Assembly (NCBI RefSeq): GCF_000621545.1
Contig: NZ_JHYA01000007.1
Location: forward strand, 104,495-168,494
Reading direction: 5' to 3'
Length of the DNA stretch: 64,000 nt
Source: Anaerovibrio lipolyticus LB2005
GTDB lineage: Bacteria; Bacillota; Negativicutes; Selenomonadales; Selenomonadaceae
In this document: positions 51,969-61,241 of the stretch, in pieces
Numbering within the stretch: the first letter of the stretch is position 1
How the letters are laid out: each line of letters starts with the position of its first letter
Notes under the pieces: model-generated
The model's database searches: none
What the model saw: the letters and a program-made list of their open reading frames with translations, nothing else
What the model was told of the DNA's origin: nothing
Translations under genes and position numbers: made by a program

Positions 51969-52736
51969 ATGTCCTATAAGCATAAAATTGAAAAAAATCA
52001 AATTCCAATTTGTAACATATTGGGGGTTCATGTTGCAGCCATCAATATGGAGTGGTTACTTAGATTTACGCACGAAAATATAAAAAAACTTTCTGGAGAT
52101 TATATGTGCGTAAGTAATGTTCACACTACTGTTACAGCTTATGAGGACCCAGCATACTGTTCTGTCCAAAATGGTGGCATTATGGCTATTCCTGATGGCG
52201 GTCCGCTATCTTCTGTAGGAAGAAAACGTGGATGTAAAGAAATGTCACGTACTACCGGGCCAGATTTTCTAAATACTATTTTAGCTAGCAGCCAAGAAAA
52301 GGGATATACGCACTTCTTTTACGGATCTACTGATGAGACTTTAGATAAATTGTGTGCAAAAATAAATGAAAAATATCCTGGAGCAAAAATTGTTGGAATG
52401 TACAGTCCCCCATTCCGTCCTATGACAGATGAGGAGGACTTACAGATAATTGAGATCATTAATAAAGTCAGGCCCCACTTTATATGGGTAGGGCTAGGAG
52501 CTCCAAAGCAGGAACAATGGATGGCACAACATCAGGGAAAGGTACATGGTTTTATGGTTGGTGTAGGAGCTGCTTTTGATTATTTGGCTGGCAATATAAA
52601 CAGGGCTCCACTATGGATGCAAAAGAATAATTTGGAATGGTTATATAGACTAATGCAAGATCCAGTGAGGCTTTTTTGCAGATATGTGGTGACTAACAGC
52701 AAATTTGTTTTGAATGCGGTGATAAGGGGAAAATAA
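51969..52736 (+). CDS. WecG/TagA/CpsF-family glycosyltransferase
   Basis: 255 residues, GT26. The family signatures are '[44 protein letters not shown]', '[32 protein letters not shown]', '[62 protein letters not shown]' and '[20 protein letters not shown]'. Members add N-acetylmannosamine or a uronic acid to lipid-linked N-acetylglucosamine as second sugar. It starts 3 nt behind wzz and 2 nt separate it from ugd, whose product could be its donor. Confidence 0.92.
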   Translation: MSYKHKIEKNQIPICNILGVHVAAINMEWLLRFTHENIKKLSGDYMCVSNVHTTVTAYEDPAYCSVQNGGIMAIPDGGPLSSVGRKRGCKEMSRTTGPDFLNTILASSQEKGYTHFFYGSTDETLDKLCAKINEKYPGAKIVGMYSPPFRPMTDEEDLQIIEIINKVRPHFIWVGLGAPKQEQWMAQHQGKVHGFMVGVGAAFDYLAGNINRAPLWMQKNNLEWLYRLMQDPVRLFCRYVVTNSKFVLNAVIRGK

Positions 52737-52738
52737 CT

Positions 52739-53968
52739 ATGAATATTGCAGTAGCTGGGACAGGCTATGTAGGTCTTTCGTTAGCGGTATTACTGGCTCA
52801 GCATCATCATGTAACGGCTGTAGATATACTACCAGAAAAGGTAGAAAAAATTAATAAAAAAATCAGTCCAATTCAAGACGAATATATTGAGAAATTTTTA
52901 GCAGAAAAAAAATTGGACTTAATAGCTACCACGGACGGTGTAGAGGCATATAGTAAGGCTGATTATGTCATTATAGCGGCTCCAACTAACTATGATTCGC
53001 AGAAGGATTTTTTTGATTGTAGTGCGGTGGAGTCAGTAATCGATTTGGTACTTAAAAGTAGTAATACAGCCACAATGATCATTAAGTCAACAATACCGGT
53101 TGGTTACACTGAAAGTGTAAGGAAAAAGTTCAATTCAGACAGAATTCTGTTTAGCCCAGAGTTCCTTAGAGAATCCAAAGCACTATATGATAACCTCTAT
53201 CCCAGCCGTATAATCGTGGGATGTGATGAGTCCAGCAGGGAGACGGCAAGGGTTTTCGCTAAACTTCTACAAGAAGGGGCTGAAAAAGAGCATATTGATA
53301 CTTTGTTCATGGGATTTACAGAAGCGGAAGCAGTAAAACTCTTTGCCAACACTTACCTTGCTCTGCGGGTAAGTTATTTTAATGAACTTGATACTTATGC
53401 TGAGCAAAAGAATCTGTCTACTACTGACATAATTAAGGGCGTTTGTTTGGATCCAAGAGTTGGTGATTTCTATAACAATCCAAGCTTTGGTTACGGCGGG
53501 TATTGTTTACCTAAGGACACCAAACAGCTATTGGCCAACTATGCCCACGTTCCACAAAACATGATAACTGCTATAGTGGAAAGCAATAGAACACGCAAGG
53601 ATTTCATTGCTGATCAGGTGTTGAAAAAAGCTGGTTACTATGATTATTACAGTCGTGGAGATTATAGCCAAGATAAGGAAAAGGATTGTGTTATTGGTGT
53701 TTATCGACTGACCATGAAAAGTAACTCAGATAATTTCCGACATTCTGCTATACAAGGTGTGATGAAACGGATTAAAGCCAAGGGCGCAACTGTAATCGTG
53801 TATGAGCCTACATTAGAAGCTGGTAGTACCTTCTTTGGAAGTAAAGTTGTTAGTGATTTGGAGAAATTCAAGGATATGAGCCAATGCATTATTGCAAATA
53901 GATGTGACAAATGCCTGCAAGATGTGGCAGAAAAGGTCTATACTAGGGATATTTTTTATCGGGATTAA
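52739..53968 (+). CDS. ugd: UDP-glucose 6-dehydrogenase
   Basis: 409 residues. NAD-binding '[27 protein letters not shown]' at 3-29; '[20 protein letters not shown]'; '[16 protein letters not shown]'; '[24 protein letters not shown]'; '[24 protein letters not shown]'; catalytic Cys in '[18 protein letters not shown]'. This is the short single-domain-pair type of E. coli Ugd, about 20 residues longer. It oxidises UDP-glucose to UDP-glucuronate, a precursor for acidic polysaccharide. UDP-ManNAc dehydrogenase is less likely given the short form. Confidence 0.92.
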   Translation: MNIAVAGTGYVGLSLAVLLAQHHHVTAVDILPEKVEKINKKISPIQDEYIEKFLAEKKLDLIATTDGVEAYSKADYVIIAAPTNYDSQKDFFDCSAVESVIDLVLKSSNTATMIIKSTIPVGYTESVRKKFNSDRILFSPEFLRESKALYDNLYPSRIIVGCDESSRETARVFAKLLQEGAEKEHIDTLFMGFTEAEAVKLFANTYLALRVSYFNELDTYAEQKNLSTTDIIKGVCLDPRVGDFYNNPSFGYGGYCLPKDTKQLLANYAHVPQNMITAIVESNRTRKDFIADQVLKKAGYYDYYSRGDYSQDKEKDCVIGVYRLTMKSNSDNFRHSAIQGVMKRIKAKGATVIVYEPTLEAGSTFFGSKVVSDLEKFKDMSQCIIANRCDKCLQDVAEKVYTRDIFYRD

Positions 53969-54007
53969 ATACTAAGAAAAGATGTTTTACTATTGCGAGG
54001 GATAAAA

Positions 54008-55180
54008 GTGGTACCCAAAAAAAAAGTTTTAATTGTTCATAATCTCTATCAGCTTGCAGGTGGTGAGGATACCGTTGCTGAAAATGAAGGAAATCTTTTA
54101 AAAGAGCATGGACACGAGGTGTTTTATTATACACGCAATAATAAAGAAATACAGCATATGAATTTTTTCAAGAAAGTATTATCTGTGCTATGGACAATTT
54201 TTTCGTTAAAAACATATAAAGAAATAAAAAAGATAATTAAAGATAACCAAATTGATGTTGTTCATGTACATAATACTGTTCCTCTAATTAGTTGTTCTGC
54301 ATATTATGCTGCAAAGTCTCAGAAATGTGTTTTAATTCAGTCAATACACAATATGCGAATGTTGTGTCCATCAGGCATGATGATTAAAGAGAATAAAGTG
54401 TGCGATGACTGTGTAAAACAAGGATTACAGTGTGCAGTAAAGAATCGATGTTATAAGGATTCTACACTTTATAGTTTGGTGTTGGCTGCCTCAATAGGTA
54501 TTCATAGAAAAATAGGTTCATATGATAAAGTTGATGGGTATTTTGTTACCACAGAGTTTAATCGCGAGTTGCTAGAGAAAGTCGTGAATCCTAAAAAAAT
54601 TTTTTTAAAACCATATTATTCAGATAGTAAAACAAGGACACCTATAAACAAAAAAAGAGATTATTTTATTTACATTTCTCGTCTCGAGTATTTAAAGGGT
54701 ATCCAAGTTGCTCTCAAAGCGTTCCAATCTATGCCAGAAAAGAAATTACTTGTGCTGGGCGTTGGACCGGATGAGGAAAAATCTCATAACTTTGTAAAAA
54801 AGCATAATATAAAAAATATAGAATTTCTTGGTTTTAAAAATAAAGAAGAAATGCTAGAACTATTGTATAATGCCAAGGCACTTATCTTTCCCACCCAGTG
54901 GTATGAAGGTTTTCCAATGACAATAGTTGAGAGTCTTGCAGTTGGCACTCCAATTATAGGAAGCAATATTGGTAATGTGGGAACGATTATTAAGGATGGT
55001 GAAAACGGGCTGCGGTTCCAATATGATGATCCAATTGATTTGATAAAAAAAATCCAATATTTGGATGACCATCCTGATTTTGCAAGAGAATTAGAGTTAG
55101 GTGCTCAGAAGTATTTCATTGCCAACCATACACCAGAGTCTTTATATAAACTTACAATGCAGATTTATAATCAATTATAA
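54008..55180 (+). CDS. Glycosyltransferase, GT4 family
   Basis: Start placed at GTG 54008 behind GCGAGGGAT; a TTG at 53993 would add five residues but overlaps the ribosome site. 390 residues, GT-B fold. 'VLIVHNLYQLAGGEDTVAENEGNLLKEHGHEVFYYTR' at the N-terminus; donor site 'FIYISRLEYLKGIQVALKAFQSMPEKKLLVLGVGPDE' and the E-x7-E motif in 'LIFPTQWYEGFPMTIVESLAVGTPIIGSNIGNVGTIIKDGENGLRF'. A Cys-rich insertion (about 125-145, 'MLCPSGMMIKENKVCDDCVKQGLQCAVKNRCY') is seen in a subset of GT4 enzymes. Sugar specificity cannot be told. The DNA is AT-rich compared with the core genome. Confidence 0.9.
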   Translation: MVPKKKVLIVHNLYQLAGGEDTVAENEGNLLKEHGHEVFYYTRNNKEIQHMNFFKKVLSVLWTIFSLKTYKEIKKIIKDNQIDVVHVHNTVPLISCSAYYAAKSQKCVLIQSIHNMRMLCPSGMMIKENKVCDDCVKQGLQCAVKNRCYKDSTLYSLVLAASIGIHRKIGSYDKVDGYFVTTEFNRELLEKVVNPKKIFLKPYYSDSKTRTPINKKRDYFIYISRLEYLKGIQVALKAFQSMPEKKLLVLGVGPDEEKSHNFVKKHNIKNIEFLGFKNKEEMLELLYNAKALIFPTQWYEGFPMTIVESLAVGTPIIGSNIGNVGTIIKDGENGLRFQYDDPIDLIKKIQYLDDHPDFARELELGAQKYFIANHTPESLYKLTMQIYNQL

Positions 55181-55201
55181 GATTTAGAAGGATAGATAAT
55201 A

Positions 55202-56329
55202 ATGATACATTTTAATGTTCCTCCCTATGTGGGAAAAGAGTTTGACTATATGCAAGAAGCGGTGAGGAATCACAAGATTTGTGGAGATGGTCCATTTACA
55301 AAAAAATGTAATGAGTGGTTAGAAAAACGTTTTGGCGCAAAAAAGGTAATGCTTACAACTAGTGGATCTTCAGCACTTGATATGGCAGCGTTACTTTGCG
55401 GTATTGAGCCAGGTGATGAAGTTATATTGCCTTCCTTTACTTTTTCATCGACAGCAAATTCATTTGTGTTGGCAGGTGCTAAGCTAGTTTTTGTTGATAT
55501 TCGTCCAGATACAATGAATATTGATGAAAATAAGATGGAAGAGGCAATTACATCAAAAACTAAAGTTGTTTGTCCCGTTCATTATGCTGGTGTAGCCTGT
55601 GAGATGGATAAAATTATGGACATTGCTAGACGACATAATCTTATGGTTGTTGAAGATGCGGCTCAGGGAGTAATGAGTACCTATAAGGGGAGGGCTTTAG
55701 GCACTATTGGAGATTTTGGTTGTTATTCTTTCCATGAGACAAAGAACTATTCCATGGGAGAGGGCGGAGCAATTGTAGTTAATAATGAAAAATACATTGA
55801 AAAGGCTGAAATATTACGAGAAAAGGGAACTAACAGAAGTCAATTTTTCCGAGGTCAAGTGGCAAAATATAATTGGGTTGATTTTGGGGACAGTTATCTT
55901 CAAAGTGATTTAAATGCAGCTTATTTATGGGCACAACTTCAGATGGCAGATGAAATAAATGACAACCGCCTTGCTACATGGGCGACATATTACAATGCCT
56001 TTAAATCACTTGCTGACGCTAATATTATTGATGTTCCTTCTGTTCCTGAGGGATGTGTTCATAATGCCCACATGTTTTATATAAAATGTAAAGATATAGA
56101 GACAAGGCAGGCATATATCAAATTTATGAGAGACCATGATATTATGTGCGTATTCCACTATGTTCCACTTCATAGTGCACCAGCAGGTAAAAAATTTGGT
56201 CGTTTTAGTGGCAATGATAGATATACGACTTCGGAAAGCGATAAACTTGTAAGACTTCCTCTTTATTACAATATTGATCCGGCTGATCAAAATAAAGTAA
56301 TTGAGAGTACATTGACCTTTTTTAGTTAA
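55202..56329 (+). CDS. wecE: dTDP-4-amino-4,6-dideoxygalactose transaminase
   Basis: 375 residues, DegT/DnrJ/EryC1/StrS family. It follows E. coli WecE/RffA nearly line by line: 'FNVPPYVGKEFDYMQEAV', 'CGDGPFTKKCNEWLEKRFGAKKVMLTTSGSSALDMAALL', 'GDEVILPSFTFSSTANSFVLAGAKLVFVDIRPDTMNIDE', 'VCPVHYAGVACEMD', 'VVEDAAQGVMSTYKGRALGTIGDFGCYSFHETKNY' (PLP Lys in HETKN), 'EKGTNRSQFFRGQVAKYNW' and 'YLQSDLNAAYLWAQL'. It aminates dTDP-4-keto-6-deoxyglucose at C4 to give dTDP-fucosamine for an amino-sugar in the polymer. No rmlA/rmlB for the precursor lies in the window. Confidence 0.93.
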   Translation: MIHFNVPPYVGKEFDYMQEAVRNHKICGDGPFTKKCNEWLEKRFGAKKVMLTTSGSSALDMAALLCGIEPGDEVILPSFTFSSTANSFVLAGAKLVFVDIRPDTMNIDENKMEEAITSKTKVVCPVHYAGVACEMDKIMDIARRHNLMVVEDAAQGVMSTYKGRALGTIGDFGCYSFHETKNYSMGEGGAIVVNNEKYIEKAEILREKGTNRSQFFRGQVAKYNWVDFGDSYLQSDLNAAYLWAQLQMADEINDNRLATWATYYNAFKSLADANIIDVPSVPEGCVHNAHMFYIKCKDIETRQAYIKFMRDHDIMCVFHYVPLHSAPAGKKFGRFSGNDRYTTSESDKLVRLPLYYNIDPADQNKVIESTLTFFS

Positions 56330-56382
56330 GAAACCACAAGATTCTTTTTTGTAAAAAGTTGTTTTTTATAAGGGTTGTAATA

Positions 56383-57474
56383 ATGTTAAGAATAGGTATA
56401 GTAGCATTGTATTCTGGTTCTTCTGGGAAAAAAAGTTATTATAATCAGCAAGAAGTGGGGATGGCCAAAGGATTTGCCCAATATGGATATGAATGTTTTG
56501 TATTCTATCCAGATGGTATCAACGCAAGTGAAGAATTGGAAAAAGTTAATGACAAGGTAACGGTCGTCCACTGTCCAGGAAAGCAAATTGGTGTTCATGG
56601 AGAATTTGATTGGAATTTGCTGAAGAAATATAGTGTGGATATAGTTCAAAGTAATACAGATACCCAACTTTTTGCACATGATTGTATAGAATTTTGCGAA
56701 AAAAATGGCATTTCAGTCTATCATTATATCGGTACTACTAAGAGCGATTCCGATAACTGTTTTAAGCGCTGGATTATGAATATTCTTTGTAGGCGTAATA
56801 TCAGCGTATTAAAAGAGCATAAATGTTTTGCTAAAACGAATGCTGTTGCTGATGAATTAAAACAGCTAGGAGTAGATAGTGAGGTGGTTCCCGTTGGGTT
56901 GGATTTGGACTGCATTCCAGATATAGCAGAAAACAAGGAACAAGCCAGAGAATTCCTAAAGTTACCACAAGATAAAAAGATACTTTTATTTGTTGGCCGA
57001 ATTGATGAATACAAGCGCCCACTAGAATTTTTGAAAATAGTAAAAAGCCTTAATGATAATTATTACGCGGTTATGATTGGTAGCGGTAAATTAAATGATA
57101 AACTGCAGCAATCAATCGATAATGATAATTTAAGTTCAAAGCTGTGTTGGATAAAATCTGTTCCTAATCAGGATATTCATATGTACTATAAAGCCAGTGA
57201 TTATTTTATAAACCTTAATGATCATGAAATTTTTGGTATGAGTATTCTAGAAGCTATGTATCAAGGTATAACGGTTATAGCTGTAGAAGCTCCAGGACCA
57301 AACACAATTATAGAGCATGGAAAAAATGGTTATTTGGTAGAAGATTTAGATGAGATAAAGTTACTGGTAAATAGATGTGTCACATGTGAGGCAAAAGCAA
57401 CACAAAGTCGAGTATTGGAGTATTTTTGTTGGGCAACAACAGTTAAGAAGATAATTAACTGGATACAAAGCTGA
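56383..57474 (+). CDS. Glycosyltransferase, GT4 family
   Basis: Start ATG 56383 behind AAGGG; the frame opens at 56359. 363 residues. N-terminal 'GIVALYSGSSGKKSYYNQQEVGMAKGFAQYGYECFVFYPDG', donor domain 'KKILLFVGRIDEYKRPLEFLKIVKSLNDNYYAVMIGSGKLNDKLQ' and the E-x7-E motif 'NLNDHEIFGMSILEAMYQGITVIAVEAPGPNTIIEHGKNGYLVEDLDEIKLLV'. A decayed relative of its last 60 residues lies at 58510. Acceptor and donor sugars are unknown. Confidence 0.9.
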   Translation: MLRIGIVALYSGSSGKKSYYNQQEVGMAKGFAQYGYECFVFYPDGINASEELEKVNDKVTVVHCPGKQIGVHGEFDWNLLKKYSVDIVQSNTDTQLFAHDCIEFCEKNGISVYHYIGTTKSDSDNCFKRWIMNILCRRNISVLKEHKCFAKTNAVADELKQLGVDSEVVPVGLDLDCIPDIAENKEQAREFLKLPQDKKILLFVGRIDEYKRPLEFLKIVKSLNDNYYAVMIGSGKLNDKLQQSIDNDNLSSKLCWIKSVPNQDIHMYYKASDYFINLNDHEIFGMSILEAMYQGITVIAVEAPGPNTIIEHGKNGYLVEDLDEIKLLVNRCVTCEAKATQSRVLEYFCWATTVKKIINWIQS

Positions 57475-57521
57475 AGGCAGAAATAATCAATCTATAGAGT
57501 AAAATTTGAGGTATTTATTAT

Positions 57522-58406
57522 ATGAGTACAAAAAATAAACAAGACGGTATTCGTAGTAGAATAAAAAATATTTTGTCTACATTGTCTCCAGGATTTACAA
57601 CATATTTAATGTATTTATACAATTTCAAGCGGTTACCAGATTTTGATAATCCTAAAGATATTAATGATTGGTTGCAAAGATTAAAACTTAGGGAATATTA
57701 TCACAATCCAGTTATTACTAAATGCGTGGATAAGTACAGGGTACGTGAGTATATAAAAAGTAAAGGGTTAGAACATATTTTGCCCAATTTATATATTGGT
57801 GGAGTAGATAATCCTTATGATTTGCGGAATTATTGGGATAAATTTCCTGATAAGTTGGTATTAAAATGTAATCATGGCTGTGGTTATAATATACTAATTA
57901 ATGATAAAAGTAGTATACGGGTAGATGATGTTATTGATCAGTTAAAAGAGTGGTTAAATGAAGACTGGTGGAAAAATTATTGTGAGCCTCAGTATATGGA
58001 TATAAAGAAATGCATTTTGGCTGAGGAATATCTAGGGGATGCAATAAAAACGTATAAATTTTATTGTTTTAGGGGAGAGCCAAAGGTGATGTATGTTTCA
58101 GCTAATGGCGAAAAAGGTGAGAAGGATTTATATCTTGATTATTTTGATATGAACTGGAATTGGCTGGATATATCATTGGCAGGACATCAACATAAACCTA
58201 ATTGTTATGAAAAACCGGCAAGTTTTGATGAGATGGTCAAAATTTCAAGAATACTTGCAAAGGATTTCCCTTTTGTTAGAGTGGATTTATATGATGTAGC
58301 AGGAAATGTTTATTTTTCGGAATTGACATTCATTCCCACTGGTGGAAATATGAAACTTACTCCAAGTACTCATTTGAAAGAATGGGGTGAATGGATGAAA
58401 TTATAA
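57522..58406 (+). CDS. TupA-like ATP-grasp protein
   Basis: 294 residues. The TupA-like ATP-grasp family is shown by 'LQRLKLREYYHNPVITKCVDKYRVREYIKSKGLEHILPNLYIGG', 'FPDKLVLKCNHGCGYNILINDKS' with the nucleotide Lys, 'MDIKKCILAEEYLGDAIKTYKFYCFRGEPKVMYVSANGEKGEKDLYLDYFDMNWNW' and 'LAKDFPFVRVDLYDVAGNVYFSELTFIPTGGNMKLTP', where the last Glu and Asp/Asn residues are the metal ligands. Members join an amino acid or similar group to a cell-surface polysaccharide, as TupA does for teichuronopeptide. It follows the GT4 gene by 48 nt. Confidence 0.88.
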   Translation: MSTKNKQDGIRSRIKNILSTLSPGFTTYLMYLYNFKRLPDFDNPKDINDWLQRLKLREYYHNPVITKCVDKYRVREYIKSKGLEHILPNLYIGGVDNPYDLRNYWDKFPDKLVLKCNHGCGYNILINDKSSIRVDDVIDQLKEWLNEDWWKNYCEPQYMDIKKCILAEEYLGDAIKTYKFYCFRGEPKVMYVSANGEKGEKDLYLDYFDMNWNWLDISLAGHQHKPNCYEKPASFDEMVKISRILAKDFPFVRVDLYDVAGNVYFSELTFIPTGGNMKLTPSTHLKEWGEWMKL

Positions 58407-58509
58407 TGTAATTATGAAGTTTATGAATGATTTGAAGAATAGTTTCTCGCACAATATTGTGATTGATATATGTTTGGCGGTTAACTATGTGTTGTAAATA
58501 TTTTTGGGA
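58407..58509 (+). other. Non-coding remainder before a gene fragment
   Basis: The stretch holds only a 27-codon frame (ATG 58414, stop 58495) without a good ribosome site, which I do not regard as a gene. It leads into the glycosyltransferase remnant and is probably part of the same decayed locus. Confidence 0.5.
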
Positions 58510-58707
58510 GCTGTTGAAGCAACTGGGCCAAGCACACTTATAGAGCATGAAAAGAATGGTTGTTTGCTTAAGGATACGGAAGAAGTAAAGTGACTGGTTG
58601 CTAAAAATGCCACATGCAATGAACTTGTTATAAGAAGTAGGGTGACAGAAGGCTTTTGCTGGTCCACGAGTGTAAAAAGAATTATACATTTGCTCCCCGA
58701 AATATAG
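58510..58707 (+). pseudogene. C-terminal remnant of a GT4 glycosyltransferase, with in-frame stop
   Basis: The frame reads AVEATGPSTLIEHEKNGCLL, then KDTEEVK, a TGA stop at 58591-58593, then LVAKNATCNELVIRS and RVTEGFCWSTSVKRIIH up to TAG at 58705. This aligns without gaps with the last about 60 residues of the glycosyltransferase at 56383 (AVEAPGPNTIIEHGKNGYLV, ... CWATTVKKII in that gene). The upstream nine-tenths of the gene are missing. It shows that a second copy once stood here and was lost by deletion. The sequence between 58708 and 58789 shows nothing else. Confidence 0.88.
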
Positions 58708-58789
58708 TCTATAGGTTCACAGGGGAACGATAATACATGAATGCAGATATTGAATGAGATATGAAGATTTTTAGTTGTTGGTGGTTACT

Positions 58790-59366
58790 ATGGTTATAGA
58801 CAATTCTTTGAGTGTGAAATTGCGATGGACACAATTTATATGTGCGATAGTGGTTGTATCTGATCATGCATTTGATTATATACATTATGTACATCAAGAG
58901 AAATATATCGTTGATAATATATTCTTTTACCTAATCTATATGTTTACTAGCGGATTAACACGTATTGCAATGCCAATGTTTTTTTGTATATCGGCATTTC
59001 TTCTGTACAAGGATTGGAATGACTCTACATCAATAATTCAGCGTTATTTATACAAATTAAAGAGCAGAAGCGTCTCTATTCTTTCCCCATATCTTGTTTG
59101 GAATACTATTTGTGGCGATAAAGATAAAGCCAGAATGGCTCCTTAAAGTATCTTTTCTCCTTTATGCACTGCATAAACCAATAATGCAGTTATGGAACAA
59201 GCTTATTGCAAAGATATGTGGTGGAGTTGGAAATATTTATATTTATTCGATAAATGTTTTAGGTGGCGTACTATTTACAGTATTAGTCATTATTACAGTT
59301 ATATACACCATGAGAAAATTCACTCCTAAATTATTGAAAGTGCTCAATGGTGGTAGGAAAATATAG
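58790..59366 (+). pseudogene. Acyltransferase-3 family gene, middle deleted and frame shifted
   Basis: From ATG 58790, about 105 residues match the start of an O-acetyltransferase (Acyltransferase_3): 'LRWTQFICAIVVVSDHAFDYI', 'FTSGLTRIAMPMFFCISAFLLYKDW', 'YKLKSRSVSILSPYLVWNTI'. This frame ends at 59146. From about 59105 another frame continues with the family's C-terminus: 'WLLKVSFLLYALHKPIMQLWNKLIAK' and a last membrane helix, ending at 59366. Full members have about 330-370 residues; roughly the middle half is missing and the two ends are in different frames, so the gene is dead. It would have O-acetylated the polymer. Confidence 0.85.
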
Positions 59367-59402
59367 ATATGGATTTAAGCCTTATCATTTGGAGTGTTTT
59401 TT

Positions 59403-60491
59403 TTGAAAAAAGAGATTTGCTATACAGTACCATCTATAAGTTCGCGTAGCGGGGTCACCAAGGTAGTGGCCAATATCACAAATGCGCTATGCAGGACAGG
59501 TAAATATAACATTACAGTGTTGGCTGTAGATGGCACTGAAGATAATGCTATTGCCCTTAATGACGAAATAAAAGTTATCAATATTGGTGCAAATGCCAAT
59601 GGAAATAAGCTTAACTACTTGATGCAGATTATTTTAGGTGTAAGAAGGGTTCTTAGTAGTTATACACCAGATATTATAGTTGTGTCAGGTGCGGAATTTG
59701 TACTTCCGTTTAGTTTTGCTGTTTGGAGCAGTGGAAAATCAATTTCGATGTTCCAATGGGAACATCTAAATTTTGATGTAGGTCCAAAATTTAGATTGGA
59801 ATGGCTTGGTAAACGATGGGCCTTAGCTTTTTGGCAGAGAATAGTGTGTATTACAAAAAAAGATGCTATGCAATATATTACACACACTGATACGAAGGGT
59901 AAAATAAACCAAATATATAATTTAAATGGGTTTAAAGCCATAAGAAAACCATATAATATAGCTTCAAAAAAAATAATTAGCTGTGGATATTTAGCTCCAA
60001 TAAAAGGATTTGATATGCTTGTTGATGTTGCAAAAAAAGTATTTGAACGGCATCCAGATTGGCAGTGGGATATATACGGTGAAGGTCAGGAAAGAGTTAG
60101 ATTAGAGCAACTAATTAATGAAAGAAGTCTGAGGGGAAAGGTTGTTTTAAAGGGCTATGAACCCAATATTAATGAGAAATATGGCAATTATTCTTTTTTT
60201 GTTATGACATCGCGAATGGAAGGTATGGGCATGGTCCTTATTGAGGCACAAAAGGCTGGCCTGCCCGTGGTTAGCTTTGATTGTAAATGCGGACCGTCAG
60301 ATGTGATTGCCAATGGTGAAAATGGTTATTTAATATCATGCTTTGATATTGATAATATGGCAAATAAAATATGTGACTTAATAGAACACGAAGAGCTTCG
60401 CAGTGTCTTTTCACAAAATTCAGAAATGTGTCTTGCTGAATTTGAAAAAAAAGTAATTATAGATGAATGGTGTAATTTATTGGATACTTAG
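59403..60491 (+). CDS. Glycosyltransferase, GT4 family
   Basis: Start taken at TTG 59403, 8 nt behind GGAG; a GTG at 59394 is in frame but overlaps that site. 362 residues. 'SSRSGVTKVVANITNALCRTGKYNITVLAVDG' is the acceptor-domain entry, 'GYLAPIKGFDMLVDVAKKVFERHPDWQWDIYGEGQERVRLEQLI' the donor domain, and 'FVMTSRMEGMGMVLIEAQKAGLPVVSFDCKCGPSDVIANGENGYLI' the E-x7-E motif (E-G-M-G-M-V-L-I-E). Such proteins (WaaG/GtfA-like) add hexoses or N-acetylhexosamines. Specificity unknown. Confidence 0.9.
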   Translation: MKKEICYTVPSISSRSGVTKVVANITNALCRTGKYNITVLAVDGTEDNAIALNDEIKVINIGANANGNKLNYLMQIILGVRRVLSSYTPDIIVVSGAEFVLPFSFAVWSSGKSISMFQWEHLNFDVGPKFRLEWLGKRWALAFWQRIVCITKKDAMQYITHTDTKGKINQIYNLNGFKAIRKPYNIASKKIISCGYLAPIKGFDMLVDVAKKVFERHPDWQWDIYGEGQERVRLEQLINERSLRGKVVLKGYEPNINEKYGNYSFFVMTSRMEGMGMVLIEAQKAGLPVVSFDCKCGPSDVIANGENGYLISCFDIDNMANKICDLIEHEELRSVFSQNSEMCLAEFEKKVIIDEWCNLLDT

Positions 60492-60512
60492 TTAATAGGA
60501 TTGGTGAATTAG

Positions 60513-61235
60513 ATGTTATTTAGCATTATAACTCCTTGCTATAACAGTGAAAAAACAATAGCACGAACTTTGAATTCAGTGCTTAATCAAACGTTTAAGG
60601 ATTTTGAATATATCATCATAGATGGCGGGTCCACTGATAAGACTTTAGATATTATTAATGGTTATAGAAATAAATTTAAAAATAATTTAACGGTGATATC
60701 TGAACCCGATGAAGGTATATACGATGCCATGAACAAAGGTATCAGAATGGCTAAGGGGAACATTGTTGGAATAGTAAATAGTGATGACTATTATGAACCA
60801 AAGTGTTTGAAGGTTATTGCGGATCATTATGATGCACAAAAGCCATTGCAAATTATATATGGAATGATGCGGGTTGTTAATGAACGGCAAGAGGAATTGG
60901 CTATTAGATTTAACCATCATAGAAATATGGAAAAGGAAATAATTAATCATCCAGCGTCCTTTGTTACAAAAAAGTTATATGAAAAATGCGGCTGTTATGA
61001 TATACGGTATAAGTCTGCGGCTGATTTTGATTTCATGCTGAAAATGATAAAAAAAGATGTATATTTTACTCCTGTTTATGAAATTGTTACTAATTTTACC
61101 AGAGGCGGGATGTCTGGCACTTATATAGGAGTTCAAGAAGATAATGAAGTAAGATATAACAATGGTTTAGTTGGTAGGAAAAAGTATCTTTTGACGAAGT
61201 GGAAAAATACTCTCAAATATGTGTTAGGGGTATGA
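60513..61235 (+). CDS. Glycosyltransferase, GT2 family
   Basis: 240 residues, GT-A fold. 'FSIITPCYNSEKTIARTLNSVLNQTFKDFEYIIIDGGSTDKTLDIIN' at the N-terminus, 'EPDEGIYDAMNKGIRMAKGNIVGIVNSDDYYEP' with the D-D metal motif, and 'HPASFVTKKLYEKCGCYDIRYKSAADFDFMLKM'. The group (WcaA/WcaE-like) adds a sugar to the lipid-linked repeat unit at the inner face of the membrane. The next gene starts 6 nt behind the stop. Confidence 0.92.
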   Translation: MLFSIITPCYNSEKTIARTLNSVLNQTFKDFEYIIIDGGSTDKTLDIINGYRNKFKNNLTVISEPDEGIYDAMNKGIRMAKGNIVGIVNSDDYYEPKCLKVIADHYDAQKPLQIIYGMMRVVNERQEELAIRFNHHRNMEKEIINHPASFVTKKLYEKCGCYDIRYKSAADFDFMLKMIKKDVYFTPVYEIVTNFTRGGMSGTYIGVQEDNEVRYNNGLVGRKKYLLTKWKNTLKYVLGV

Positions 61236-61241
61236 TGATGT

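Noticed and set aside
58485..58667. Minus-strand 60-codon frame in the gap after the ATP-grasp gene
   Set aside because: It is antisense to the glycosyltransferase remnant, which explains the sequence fully.
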